Below, piece after piece: positions 18,293 through 27,124 of a stretch of 64,000 nt of DNA. Below the pieces are notes generated by a model. The model did no database searches, was not told the DNA's origin, and saw only the letters and a program-made list of their open reading frames with translations. Origin of the DNA: Bacteroidota bacterium. Lineage in GTDB: Bacteria > Bacteroidota > Bacteroidia > Sphingobacteriales > Sphingobacteriaceae. The stretch covers positions 186,001 through 250,000 of the forward strand of contig JAFDZM010000080.1 of assembly GCA_018266915.1 (NCBI GenBank), given 5' to 3'. A program made the translations under genes and the position numbers. Position 1 is the stretch's first letter. Each line of letters begins with the position of its first letter.

Positions 18293-19231
18293 TTATATGA
18301 TCTTGCTGTCAACTAACACCTGGTTCATGTTACGAACGGCATCAGCGCTTTTGTTGAATTCTGCTTGTTCAGTATCACTCAGTTTAAAGTTAAGGATCTG
18401 CTCCCATCCGTTTTTACCAATTACGACAGGCACAACTAACGAAATATCTTTCTGGCCATATTCGCCGTCAAGGGCAACACCACAGCTGATCAGTTTTTTC
18501 TCGTCGCGCACAATGCTTTCAACCATAGCAGCGGTACCTGCGCCGGGTGCATACCATGCTGAAGTACCGATCAGTTTAGTTAATGTAGCACCACCTACCA
18601 TGGTAGCGGCAACAACTTTATCCTGTTGCTCCTGGCTCAGGAACTCGGTTACTGGGATGCTGTTCCAGGTAGCGTGTTTGATCAAAGGGATCATGGTAGT
18701 ATCACCGTGGCCACCTATTACTACTGCATTCAAATCAGCAGGTGAGCAGTTTAATTCCTGGCTCAGGTAGTATTTAAATCTTGACGAATCCAATGCGCCA
18801 CCCATACCTAATATTTTATTCTTAGGTAAGCCCGAAGTTTTCAGGGTAAGGTAGTTCATAGTATCCATTGGGTTAGATACTACTATTATAATGGTATTAG
18901 GGGAATACTTTAAAATGCTTTCAGTTACGCTTTTTACTATACCGGCATTGGTGCCGATCAATTCTTCACGTGTCATGCCCGGTTTACGTGGCAGGCCTGA
19001 AGTAATTACTACAACTTCCGAATCAGCGGTAGCAGCATAATCATTGGTTACACCTTTAATCTTGGTATCAAAACCAAGCAGTGCTGAGGTTTGCATCATA
19101 TCGATAGCCTTACCTTCTGCAAAGCCTTCGCGGATGTCTAATAAAATCAATTCTTCGGCCAGCTCTTTTCTTGCGATGTTATCTGCGCAAGTGGCGCCTA
19201 CAGCCCCGGCACCAACAACTGTAATTTTCAT
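18293..19231 (-). CDS. mdh: NAD-dependent malate dehydrogenase
   Basis: The 312-residue enzyme interconverts malate and oxaloacetate in the citric acid cycle. GAGAVG at residues 7-12 is the dinucleotide-binding glycine motif, and Asp32 favours NAD over NADP. Arg82 in LPRKPGMTR identifies malate rather than lactate specificity, and Arg88, Arg151 and His175 in GGHGDTTM complete the active site. It is of the LDH-like MDH group common in Bacteroidota. It stands alone, with its own terminator, divergent from glnA across a 501-base gap. Confidence 0.97.
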   Translation of the reverse strand: MKITVVGAGAVGATCADNIARKELAEELILLDIREGFAEGKAIDMMQTSALLGFDTKIKGVTNDYAATADSEVVVITSGLPRKPGMTREELIGTNAGIVKSVTESILKYSPNTIIIVVSNPMDTMNYLTLKTSGLPKNKILGMGGALDSSRFKYYLSQELNCSPADLNAVVIGGHGDTTMIPLIKHATWNSIPVTEFLSQEQQDKVVAATMVGGATLTKLIGTSAWYAPGAGTAAMVESIVRDEKKLISCGVALDGEYGQKDISLVVPVVIGKNGWEQILNFKLSDTEQAEFNKSADAVRNMNQVLVDSKII

Positions 19232-19520
19232 ATAGTAATTAATTTATAAGAAGGAAACATTAGTTTGAGGTAGGGATCAATACGTTAAGTATACCCCTCC
19301 GGAAATTTTCAGGGCAATTTTAAGAAATTTTTATAACAGCATCTTTAATTAATTGAAAATATAACAGCGTCATAACAAAGTGCTGAAATTTATTATTTTC
19401 ATTATTCCGAAGGTTAAATCGTTGCATTTTTTAACATTTTGTTAAAATTAGTCCATTATGTACTATGAATTGCCCAATTATCCCATGTTGATATCATAAA
19501 ATTGAATATTCCTGCGTTTT

Positions 19521-19542
19521 AATTGTAAAAAATATTTGAATT
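19521..19542 (+). repeat. Direct repeat copy 1 upstream of glnA
   Basis: A 22-base segment starting AATTGTAAAAAATATTT recurs at 19642-19663 with a single difference (G or A at base 18). The copies are 121 bases apart. It is AT-rich but too long to be dismissed, and could be a paired regulator site. Confidence 0.6.
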
Positions 19543-19554
19543 TCTAACAAAAGT

Positions 19555-19562
19555 TATTTTTG
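19555..19562 (+). promoter_or_regulatory. Candidate -7 box for glnA
   Basis: TATTTTTG matches TAnnTTTG. A TTTG lies at 19535-19538, but at a spacing of 16 instead of about 19 bases. Use of this promoter would give a leader of about 165 bases containing repeat copy 2. Confidence 0.3.
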
Positions 19563-19641
19563 AATGATTTTTTGTCTATTTAGGCGGATAAAATGATTGT
19601 TTTTGAAAATATTTTTAATTTTTTCTCATAATTATGATGAA

Positions 19642-19663
19642 AATTGTAAAAAATATTTAAATT
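19642..19663 (+). repeat. Direct repeat copy 2 upstream of glnA
   Basis: Second copy of the 22-base direct repeat, ending 69 bases before the glnA start. It differs from copy 1 at one base. Confidence 0.6.
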
Positions 19664-19732
19664 CGCCTTCGAAATTTAAACTTACATTATTAGAAATAAT
19701 ACTTGATCCAACTTTTTCAAAACAACTAAACA

Positions 19733-20737
19733 ATGGCAAAATTAGAGTACATCTGGCTTGACGGCTACAAACCAACACAAAGCCTTCGCAGCAAAACAAA
19801 AATTGAAGGTGATTTCAGCGGTAAATTAGAAGATTGCCCGAATTGGAGCTTTGATGGTTCATCAACCGAACAGGCACCAGGCGGTTCTTCTGATTGTATT
19901 TTGAAACCTGTTTATATCTGTAAAGATCCTCAGAGAAAAGACGCTTACCTGGTAATGTGCGAAGTACTTGATTCAACCGGTAAACCTCATGAGTCTAATG
20001 GCCGTGCTTTAATTGAAGATGATGATAACGATTTTTGGTTCGGTTTCGAGCAAGAGTACTTCCTTTGGGATCCTGAAACTAACAAACCTTTAGGTTTCCC
20101 TGCTGGTGGTTACCCAGGTCCTCAAGGTCCGTACTATTGTTCTGTTGGTGCTAAAAATGCTTTTGGCCGCGAAATCGTTGAAGAACACTTAGATGCTTGC
20201 TTAGACGCAGGTTTGAACGTTGAAGGCATCAATGCAGAGGTTGCTGCTGGTCAGTGGGAATTCCAGATCTTCGCAAAAGGCGCTAAAGAAGCTGGTGATG
20301 AAATCTGGGTTGCCCGTTATTTGTTAGAAAGAATCGGCGAAAAATACGGAGTTTCTATCAACTGGCATTGCAAACCGCTTGGTCAATTAGATTGGAATGG
20401 TTCAGGTATGCACGCTAACTTCTCAAATACATTATTGAGAACCACCGGCAGCGAAGATGTTTACAAAAAGATTCTTGAAGCGTTCCGCCCTGTTGTTGCA
20501 GAACACATCGCAGTTTACGGTGCTGACAATGATCAGCGTTTGACCGGTAAACACGAAACCGCTTCTATCCACGACTATAGCTATGGTGTATCTGACCGTG
20601 GTGCTTCTATCCGTATCCCTCTGTACACTGTACAAAAAGGCTGGAAAGGTTACCTGGAAGATCGTCGTCCAAACTCAGCTGCTGATCCATACAAAGTAGC
20701 TGCACGTATCATCAAAACTGTAAAATCAGCGATATAA
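19733..20737 (+). CDS. glnA: Type II glutamine synthetase
   Basis: The 334-residue enzyme makes glutamine from glutamate, ammonia and ATP. Its length and motifs (NWSFDGSSTEQAPGGSSD near residue 37, FGFEQEYFLWDP, EGINAEVAAGQWEFQ, HANFSNTLLR, DRGASIRIP) place it in the eukaryote-like GSII family rather than the 470-residue GSI or 730-residue GSIII families. GSII enzymes form decamers and lack the adenylylation tyrosine of GSI, so control is expected at transcription. The long upstream region with direct repeats is consistent with that. A strong terminator follows. A second, GSI-like gene lies 0.6 kb downstream. Confidence 0.96.
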   Translation: MAKLEYIWLDGYKPTQSLRSKTKIEGDFSGKLEDCPNWSFDGSSTEQAPGGSSDCILKPVYICKDPQRKDAYLVMCEVLDSTGKPHESNGRALIEDDDNDFWFGFEQEYFLWDPETNKPLGFPAGGYPGPQGPYYCSVGAKNAFGREIVEEHLDACLDAGLNVEGINAEVAAGQWEFQIFAKGAKEAGDEIWVARYLLERIGEKYGVSINWHCKPLGQLDWNGSGMHANFSNTLLRTTGSEDVYKKILEAFRPVVAEHIAVYGADNDQRLTGKHETASIHDYSYGVSDRGASIRIPLYTVQKGWKGYLEDRRPNSAADPYKVAARIIKTVKSAI

Positions 20738-20760
20738 TAACTCCTAATTAATTTATACTG

Positions 20761-20794
20761 AGCCCTGCAGATCTTTTTCTGCGGGGCTTTTTAT
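20761..20794 (+). terminator. glnA intrinsic terminator
   Basis: AGCCCTGCAG (20761-20770) pairs with CTGCGGGGCT (20779-20788) over ten base pairs with one G-U, followed by TTTTTA. It points in the direction of glnA. Its T-tract overlaps the stop codon of the convergent gene. Confidence 0.9.
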
Positions 20795-21177
20795 TTGACA
20801 TACCTGCCGCCTTCAATCTTTTCCAGGCCATCAACAGGCAGATTATATACATATATGTAACAAGTAACCATCTCCGATGCTGTTTCAATATCAGCCGACA
20901 CCCTGATAAACTCATTGGGTTCGGGCTGTTCATCACCATAACCTTCATAATCATCTATTTCCAAGAAGACTACCTCCGGATCGTCAATTTGCAAAATGAC
21001 GCCGTAGATGTATTCATCATTGTCATCCAATATTGCGCCAGGGTACTCACCAATATCGTAAAGCTTTCCTTTTACCTTACCATTGGCAAAGAAATGACTA
21101 TGCTCCTTCAAATAAACTGCAAATTCATTGTTATGATTTAACAATGTGCCATAGACGAATAATAGTGCGCTTTTCAT
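20791..21177 (-). CDS. Gamma-glutamylcyclotransferase-like (AIG2 family) protein
   Basis: With the ATG at 21175-21177 the product has 128 residues; the track start three codons upstream is TTG. LFVYGTLLNHN is the YGTL substrate-binding loop of the AIG2/GGCT fold, and FLEIDDYEGY carries the glutamate that is catalytic in active members. Family members release 5-oxoproline from gamma-glutamyl peptides or amines. Its position between glnA and a glutamine-synthetase-like ligase is suggestive of gamma-glutamyl chemistry, but it is on the opposite strand from both. Substrate unknown. Confidence 0.85.
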   Translation of the reverse strand: MKSALLFVYGTLLNHNNEFAVYLKEHSHFFANGKVKGKLYDIGEYPGAILDDNDEYIYGVILQIDDPEVVFLEIDDYEGYGDEQPEPNEFIRVSADIETASEMVTCYIYVYNLPVDGLEKIEGGRYVK

Positions 21178-21220
21178 GATAGACAAATTTAAAACTACTG
21201 ATAAAATATCGCTTAAATAA

Positions 21221-21256
21221 CCATTCGCTAATTCACTCCATCACTAATTCACTAAT
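21221..21256. repeat. Degenerate octamer tandem repeat
   Basis: Units of eight bases run from 21221, including TAATTCAC at 21229 and 21245 and TCCATCAC at 21237. The consensus T(A/C)ATTCAC is shared with two arrays between cysH and cysD. Confidence 0.65.
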
Positions 21257-21297
21257 TTTATATTTAACTTGGCATCGATTTTTTCGTATCACTACTC

Positions 21298-22656
21298 ATG
21301 GATGAACAACAAATCATATCTTATCTAAAAGAAAAAAATATTGACAAAATTAAGTTCGCTTTTGCCGATATAGATGGCGTGCTGCGCGGAAAAGTGATCC
21401 ATCATAAAAAATTCACCGACGGGCTGCAAAAAGGTTGTGGTTTTTGCGACGTGGTTTTTGGCTGGGATAGCAGCGATGTTTGCAATAATAATATAGAACT
21501 AACCGGCTGGCATACAGGTTACCCCGATCAGCTTTGTCGTATTGACCTGTCAACTTTTCGCACTATTCCATGGCAGGATGATATTCCATTCTTCCTGGCA
21601 GATTTCAGCAAAGCAGATGGAAATGATTTGCCTGCTTGCCCAAGAAGTTTACTAAAACGAATTACCAAAGAATGCGAATCGCTTGGTTTTCATCCAGAAT
21701 TTGCACAGGAGTTTGAATGGTTCAATTTCAGGGAAACACCGCAATCCTTACAGGAGAAAAGTTTTACCAACCTGGAGACTTTAACACCAGGCATGTTTGG
21801 TTATTCCATATTACGCACTTCAGAGAACAGTGATTTTTATTACGATCTGTTTAACCTGCTAATGCAATTCGGTATTCCGCTGGAAGGCTTGCATACAGAA
21901 ACCGGTCCGGGAGTATACGAAGCAGCCATATTGCACGACCATGTAATGGAATCTGCAGACAGAGCTGTGTTGTTTAAAACAGCTATCAAAGAAATCGCTT
22001 ACCAGCATGGTATAATGGCTACTTTCATGGCAAAGTGGAACGAAAATTTACCAGGCTGTGGTGGCCACATCCATCAAAGCTTATGGAATAAGGACAAAAC
22101 AGAAAACCTGTTCTATAATGCTGACGATGCCAATAAAATGAGCGATCTTCATAAACATTATCTTGCCGGGCAATTATATTGTTTGCCGCACATTCTGCCT
22201 TTGTATGCGCCTACTGTCAATAGCTACAAACGGTTGGTTGAAGGTGCATGGGCACCAACTACCGTTACCTGGGCTGTCGAGAACAGGACTACGGCTTTTC
22301 GTGTGATCAATACCTCTCCTGCCTATACCCGTCTGGAAACACGTACACCGGGTTCAGATACAAACCCTTACCTGGCAATAGCCGCAGCGTTAGCATCAGG
22401 ATTATATGGTGTGAAGAATAAATTACCATTGAATATTCCTGCAACTTTCGGTAATGGTTATCAGGATACGAAGAGTGGAACGATACCTTCTAATCTGTTA
22501 GATGCCACAAACATCATGAAGGATTCAAAAATCGCCAATGAATTATTCGGCGAAGGTTTTGTTGACCATTTTACTAAAACCCGCTTGTGGGAATGTAAGC
22601 AATTTGCAAAAAGTGTGACCGACTGGGAATTGAAGAGATATTTTGAGATAATTTAA
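21298..22656 (+). CDS. Glutamine-synthetase-like ligase (GSI fold)
   Basis: The 452-residue protein has the GSI beta-grasp domain (FAFADIDGVLRGKVI near residue 20) and the catalytic barrel. GPGVYEAA supplies metal-binding glutamate, GCGGHIHQSL the conserved histidine, and ENRTTAFRV and RLETRTPGSDTNPYL nucleotide and substrate contacts. It resembles gamma-glutamyl-polyamine or gamma-glutamyl-amide ligases more than housekeeping GS, since a GSII glutamine synthetase is already present. It begins a tight run: the next gene starts at the base after its stop codon. That partner set (kinase-like and phosphatase-like proteins) suggests a dedicated small-molecule pathway. The amine substrate is unknown. 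Confidence 0.85.
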   Translation: MDEQQIISYLKEKNIDKIKFAFADIDGVLRGKVIHHKKFTDGLQKGCGFCDVVFGWDSSDVCNNNIELTGWHTGYPDQLCRIDLSTFRTIPWQDDIPFFLADFSKADGNDLPACPRSLLKRITKECESLGFHPEFAQEFEWFNFRETPQSLQEKSFTNLETLTPGMFGYSILRTSENSDFYYDLFNLLMQFGIPLEGLHTETGPGVYEAAILHDHVMESADRAVLFKTAIKEIAYQHGIMATFMAKWNENLPGCGGHIHQSLWNKDKTENLFYNADDANKMSDLHKHYLAGQLYCLPHILPLYAPTVNSYKRLVEGAWAPTTVTWAVENRTTAFRVINTSPAYTRLETRTPGSDTNPYLAIAAALASGLYGVKNKLPLNIPATFGNGYQDTKSGTIPSNLLDATNIMKDSKIANELFGEGFVDHFTKTRLWECKQFAKSVTDWELKRYFEII

Positions 22657-23712
22657 ATGAACTACCATTTTATACTAAAAAAAGCCTGGGAAGGCTATGA
22701 TGCTTCTAAAAAGATACGTGATATTGAGGATATCAGCGCCATGGTTTCAACCAACCATGTATTTAAGATAACCTTTGAGGATGACGATATTATCATTGCC
22801 AAGCTCTCGCATTTTGGCAAGTACGAGCTGTTTAAAGAAGATCACCGCATTATACATAGTTTATCCAATAACCTGCTTTATCCTTTTGAAAATGTATTAT
22901 CCAAATCGCTTTTAAAGAATAACCGCGTTTATATCTATCGCCACAAACAGGGAAAAGACGATGCGTGGGTAGTATTTTACAACCCAACCCGCATTGCTGA
23001 ACGCATGCCACGGCGCTTGGATGAACACCATATCCGCAAACTCGGTCAGCAGATAGGAAAATTTCATAAAGCATGTTCAAGAGCTAAAAATGTATTGCCT
23101 AAATCATCTAAGACACTTCGCACAGATATTTATGCCCTTCAGCAACAATTGGATAAAAACGAAAGGCAATTCGGGTCTGCAATGCAGGTTGATTTCCTGA
23201 AATACCATTGCGAATTATTCCTTAAAAACCGCTCGAAGTACAATATGAGTTCATTTGAAATCATACCTGTATTTATCGACTGGAACATTGGCAATTTTTC
23301 AGTTACCAAAGACTTAGAGCTTTACTCCCGCTGGGATTATGATTGGTTCCGGATGAGTTATCGTGTGCTCGACTTTTACTTCTTCAGCCGTGTAGTTTCT
23401 GATGTTGGTGATAAAACGGTATTTAGCTACGGTATCAACACTTTGATGGAAGACCGTTTTGTTATCTTCCTTGAAGAATATCACAAGGTAAATCCATTAA
23501 CTGCAAATGAGATCCGTTTTCTGAAAGAAGCTTACCGCTTTTTTATTCTGAACTATGTAATAAAAGACGGCAAATATTTCTTTATTGAGCAATATGCCAA
23601 AAAGCTCCAGGCTGAGGCTTTTGATATTTATCTGCCCTCTGTCGACCGCGATTTTGATGCAGAACATATCATCCAGGCTTTAAATCTTGAAGAAAGTAAA
23701 ACTTTAGCATAA
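22657..23712 (+). CDS. APH/choline-kinase-like phosphotransferase
   Basis: The 351-residue protein begins directly after the upstream stop (TAA then ATG). VFKITFEDDDIIIAKLS near residue 30-50 looks like the nucleotide-binding strands with the conserved lysine. FIDWNIGNF near residue 207 is the catalytic loop (Brenner-type, Asp and Asn retained, first histidine replaced), and SRWDYDWFRMS holds the metal-binding aspartate. This is the aminoglycoside-phosphotransferase/choline-kinase fold. No resistance function is implied. With the GS-like and HAD genes it probably phosphorylates a small molecule. The assignment rests on spacing of these motifs. Confidence 0.75.
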   Translation: MNYHFILKKAWEGYDASKKIRDIEDISAMVSTNHVFKITFEDDDIIIAKLSHFGKYELFKEDHRIIHSLSNNLLYPFENVLSKSLLKNNRVYIYRHKQGKDDAWVVFYNPTRIAERMPRRLDEHHIRKLGQQIGKFHKACSRAKNVLPKSSKTLRTDIYALQQQLDKNERQFGSAMQVDFLKYHCELFLKNRSKYNMSSFEIIPVFIDWNIGNFSVTKDLELYSRWDYDWFRMSYRVLDFYFFSRVVSDVGDKTVFSYGINTLMEDRFVIFLEEYHKVNPLTANEIRFLKEAYRFFILNYVIKDGKYFFIEQYAKKLQAEAFDIYLPSVDRDFDAEHIIQALNLEESKTLA

Positions 23713-23731
23713 ATCAACTAACCAATTATAA

Positions 23732-24601
23732 ATGAAGAAAGTAGATAATTTTAAATCCATAGTAGATAAATATAAGATTGTATTTTTTGATGCCTTTGGA
23801 GTTATTAAAAATTATTCAGGTTTAGTTAGTGGGATTGAAAACACTTTTGCCTATCTCGAAAGAGAAAAAAAGGAATATTATATTGTAACCAATGATGCTT
23901 CGCGAGGTCCGCAGCAATTAGCTGAATCCTACCACCGCATGGGGTTAAAGGCTATCACTGCCGACCGTATCGTTTCATCGGGAATGCTTACCAAAGAATT
24001 TCTTGATTTTAAAGTACCTGATGGTATTGTAGCTTATTTAGGTACACCAAACTCAGCACATTATATAGAAAGATCAGGCCTGCAAACTTTACCAATGAGC
24101 GAGGTGAACGAACATAATATGGACAAGGTGAGCGCCTTGATATTCCTGGATGACGAAGGCTTCGATTGGTGCCAGGATTTGAATAAAACAGTCAACCTGA
24201 TTAGAAAAAAGCCCATCCCGGTTATTGTAGCTAACACGGATCGCGCTTATCCCCTTTCAGCATCTAATGTCTCTATTGCTATTGGTGGTATCGCGGCGAT
24301 GATAGAGAGCGTGGTTGGCAAGCAGTTTATCCGCTTCGGTAAACCCGACTCACAAATGTTTATGTTCGCTTATGACCTAATACGGGAATATCGCCAGATC
24401 AGCAAAAGCGACATAGTGATGGTTGGTGATACTTTGAATACGGATATTTTGGGTGGAAATAAGTTTGGCCTGGATACTGTGTTAGTATTAACTGGCAATA
24501 CTCTGGCAAAAGACTACGAAACCCGTATTACAGCCGCCGGCATTGTCCCTACTTATATTTGTGATTCAGCAGTTGTCGATCTAAGCGGCCTTGATTTTTA
24601 G
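23732..24601 (+). CDS. HAD-IIA family hydrolase
   Basis: The 289-residue protein has Asp20 as the HAD nucleophile in VFFDAFGVI. The usual second aspartate, the acid/base of phosphatases, is replaced by Phe22. The same DxW/FGV form occurs in a HAD-IIA subgroup that I know only as uncharacterised. IVTNDASRG is the motif II region, GKPDSQMF motif III, and MVGDTLNTDILGG motif IV. The cap inserted between motifs II and III is of the C2 type. The gene lies 19 bases after the kinase-like gene. Phosphatase activity is probable but the replaced residue makes it less certain. Confidence 0.85.
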   Translation: MKKVDNFKSIVDKYKIVFFDAFGVIKNYSGLVSGIENTFAYLEREKKEYYIVTNDASRGPQQLAESYHRMGLKAITADRIVSSGMLTKEFLDFKVPDGIVAYLGTPNSAHYIERSGLQTLPMSEVNEHNMDKVSALIFLDDEGFDWCQDLNKTVNLIRKKPIPVIVANTDRAYPLSASNVSIAIGGIAAMIESVVGKQFIRFGKPDSQMFMFAYDLIREYRQISKSDIVMVGDTLNTDILGGNKFGLDTVLVLTGNTLAKDYETRITAAGIVPTYICDSAVVDLSGLDF

Positions 24602-24655
24602 TGCCCTGTAATTCCGGGTATTCTTTATATTTATTCCGAGTAATCTAACCGACCA

Positions 24656-25948
24656 ATGCCCGAATCTAATATTTCTGTAAATGAATGGTCGCCCGGCAAA
24701 AGGCAGGTATTTCGGTTTTCATTTATCTTTTTGTTGCTCTATATCCTGGTCAGCCCAAATGATGTTGTCCCCTATTTTCATATTATACAAAGATTTATCA
24801 GGCAGCCTTTTTACCATCTTGTAAACTGGCTGTCCGGCGCTTTATTGCACATTCCTGATACTTTATCAAATTCTGTTCACACCTCGACAGATACCACTTT
24901 TAACTACCTGGTGGTTTTATTTACTGTTGCCTTTGCTGTTCTGGGTTCCATTATATGGTTATTTGCTGACCAAAAATCGTCCAATTATAATAAGCTTTAT
25001 GAAATACTGTTCGTCATTCTTAGATATTATTTAGGCATTACATGGATTGCTTACGCAACCCTCAAAATTATCCATCTTCAGTTTCCAGAGCTTACAGCAA
25101 TAACTTTACTCCATACTTATGGCGAATCCTTACCACGGGAACTGGCATGGAACTTTATGGGCTACTCCACCGGGTTTAACTATTTTGTTGGCATTTCAGA
25201 ATATATTATAGGAATACTGCTTTTCTTTAGAAGGACTTATACACTCGGGAACCTCATTGCTATCGGCGCTTTAATAAATATCTTGGCCTTCAATTATTAC
25301 TTTGATGATAATGTAAAGTTATTGTCTACTATGTTGATGGTCATGAGCCTGTTCTTGTTATCAAAAGATATAAAACCTTTGATTGATATCTTATTTAGAG
25401 GTAAAGCTGCATCAATTAAAACTTCAAGCTTTTACAATTTTAACGCCAGTAAGAAGAAGTTATTTAAGGTGTTCAAGTATGTCTTGATCGTTTTTGTGAT
25501 CTTTTTTGATCTGCACACTTTTTCCATAAGAGCGAAACAATTGGGTTACATAGGGGAAAAGCCTCCGCTTTATGGCGTTTATGATGTAAAGACATTTGTC
25601 AGCAATAAGGATACATTAAAGCCGTTAACTTCAGATACATTTCGCTGGAATAAGTTAATCGTTTCTCTGCCAGGCAAAGCTGCTGTTATCCGAATGAATA
25701 ATGATATGCGGTATTTTGTAATCAATACAGACACTCTAAAAAAGACTATTCAGCTGACGGGGGAAATGAATACGATTGATAAGTATTTATTTACTTATGA
25801 TCTGAAAGATAGCGTATTGCATATCCGGGGAAAGCATTTAAATGATTCCCTTCAAATACAATTAAAGCAAGTTAATTTGGATAGCCTGACCCTGGTAAAA
25901 CATAAGTTCCACTGGGTAATTGAGCATCAGAAACAGCTTGAGAGATAA
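24656..25948 (+). CDS. DoxX-like membrane protein
   Basis: The 430-residue protein has about seven hydrophobic segments, four or more of them in the DoxX-like arrangement (AYATLKIIHLQFP, GISEYIIGILLFFRR, NLIAIGALINILAFNYYFDD). The C-terminal 130 residues are soluble and strand-rich, with repeated threonine and leucine, and probably face the periplasm. DoxX-like proteins are tied loosely to respiratory or oxidative stress functions; nothing more specific can be said. It follows the HAD gene by 54 bases and might be the fourth gene of that unit, or independent. Confidence 0.7.
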   Translation: MPESNISVNEWSPGKRQVFRFSFIFLLLYILVSPNDVVPYFHIIQRFIRQPFYHLVNWLSGALLHIPDTLSNSVHTSTDTTFNYLVVLFTVAFAVLGSIIWLFADQKSSNYNKLYEILFVILRYYLGITWIAYATLKIIHLQFPELTAITLLHTYGESLPRELAWNFMGYSTGFNYFVGISEYIIGILLFFRRTYTLGNLIAIGALINILAFNYYFDDNVKLLSTMLMVMSLFLLSKDIKPLIDILFRGKAASIKTSSFYNFNASKKKLFKVFKYVLIVFVIFFDLHTFSIRAKQLGYIGEKPPLYGVYDVKTFVSNKDTLKPLTSDTFRWNKLIVSLPGKAAVIRMNNDMRYFVINTDTLKKTIQLTGEMNTIDKYLFTYDLKDSVLHIRGKHLNDSLQIQLKQVNLDSLTLVKHKFHWVIEHQKQLER

Positions 25949-26030
25949 ATTGAATTAAAAATAATTGTAATTATTACATTTTTTATCAATTTAGCATTCA
26001 GGAATTAACCAATCCAGATACCTGAATTCA

Positions 26031-27101
26031 ATGAGAAACAAATATCTATTCTTACTGATTTTACTCCTTGTATTTTTTTCAATTTCTGCATCAGCACAAA
26101 AATTACAGCCTGCTCCTGTTTGGTCGGCAGCCAAAGCCAATGCCTGGTATGCTAAACACATATGGATAAATGGAGCGAATTTTACGCCCAGTACTGCCAT
26201 CAACCAGTTAGAAATGTGGCAGGCTGATACTTTTGATCCGAAAACTATCGACCGTGAATTGGGATATGCAGAAGGAATTGGATTTAATACCATGCGTGTG
26301 TTTCTGCATAGCATGGCCTGGCAGCAGGATCCGAAAGGCTTTAAGAACCGGGTCAATCAATATTTAACCATTGCTGACAAACATCATATCCAAACGATAT
26401 TTGTATTCCTGGATGATTGCTGGAACCCGGAAGCTAAAATCGGCAAACAGCCGGAGCCAAAACCAGGCATTCATAATTCAGGCTGGATACAGGATCCGGG
26501 AAACCGGCTTAAAAATGCCGAGGAGCTGCCTTTGCTCCAAAAATATGTTACTGATGTTTTGACCACCTTTAAACATGACAAACGTATACTTCTTTGGGAT
26601 TTATTCAATGAGCCCGGAAATAGCAATAAAGGTGATGCATCATTGGATTTACTTTCTAAAATATTTACGTGGGCAAAAAAAGTTAGCCCTGACCAGCCTG
26701 TAAGCTCAGGAATGTGGGACTGGAATTTGGAACATCTAAATAAATTCCAATTAACCCATTCAGATGTTATTACCTATCATGATTACGAAGATCCTGTAAA
26801 GCATCAGCGCGTAGTGCAAATCCTGAAATCTTTTGGCAAACCAGTTATCTGTACAGAATACATGGCCCGCTTGCGTGGGAGTACTTTTGAAAACACCATG
26901 CCTATGCTGAAGAAGGAGAATGTGGGGGCCATTAACTGGGGATTGGTTTCCGGAAAAACAAATACCATTTATGCATGGGACACACCTATGCCAAATGGCG
27001 ACGAGCCAAAAATATGGTTTCATGATGTTTTCAGGAAGGACGGTACCCCTTATAAGCAGGAAGAGACTGATCTGATCAAAAAATTAAACGGCAAACAGTA
27101 A
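26031..27101 (+). CDS. Secreted glycoside hydrolase, GH5-like (clan GH-A)
   Basis: A signal peptide ends near SASAQK. The 356-residue protein has the TIM-barrel layout of clan GH-A. Glu194 in LLWDLFNEPGN is the acid/base and Glu276 in VICTEYMAR the nucleophile, each at the end of a strand as expected. GFNTMRVFLHSMAW near residue 84 and YHDYED near 249 are further conserved barrel elements. Such enzymes cut beta-mannan, cellulose, xylan or related glycosides; the substrate cannot be told here. The mutarotase gene follows after 23 bases, so the two probably work on the same sugar in the periplasm. Confidence 0.85.
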   Translation: MRNKYLFLLILLLVFFSISASAQKLQPAPVWSAAKANAWYAKHIWINGANFTPSTAINQLEMWQADTFDPKTIDRELGYAEGIGFNTMRVFLHSMAWQQDPKGFKNRVNQYLTIADKHHIQTIFVFLDDCWNPEAKIGKQPEPKPGIHNSGWIQDPGNRLKNAEELPLLQKYVTDVLTTFKHDKRILLWDLFNEPGNSNKGDASLDLLSKIFTWAKKVSPDQPVSSGMWDWNLEHLNKFQLTHSDVITYHDYEDPVKHQRVVQILKSFGKPVICTEYMARLRGSTFENTMPMLKKENVGAINWGLVSGKTNTIYAWDTPMPNGDEPKIWFHDVFRKDGTPYKQEETDLIKKLNGKQ

Positions 27102-27124
27102 AAAACGATTATAACAACCGCATT

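Larger units (their letters stand above)
19232..19732. other. Long AT-rich control region between mdh and glnA
   Basis: This 501-base gap has no gene. It must hold the promoters of mdh (minus) and glnA (plus). It contains a near-perfect 22-base direct repeat and a candidate glnA -7 box. It implies a long untranslated leader for glnA if that box is used. Confidence 0.7.
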
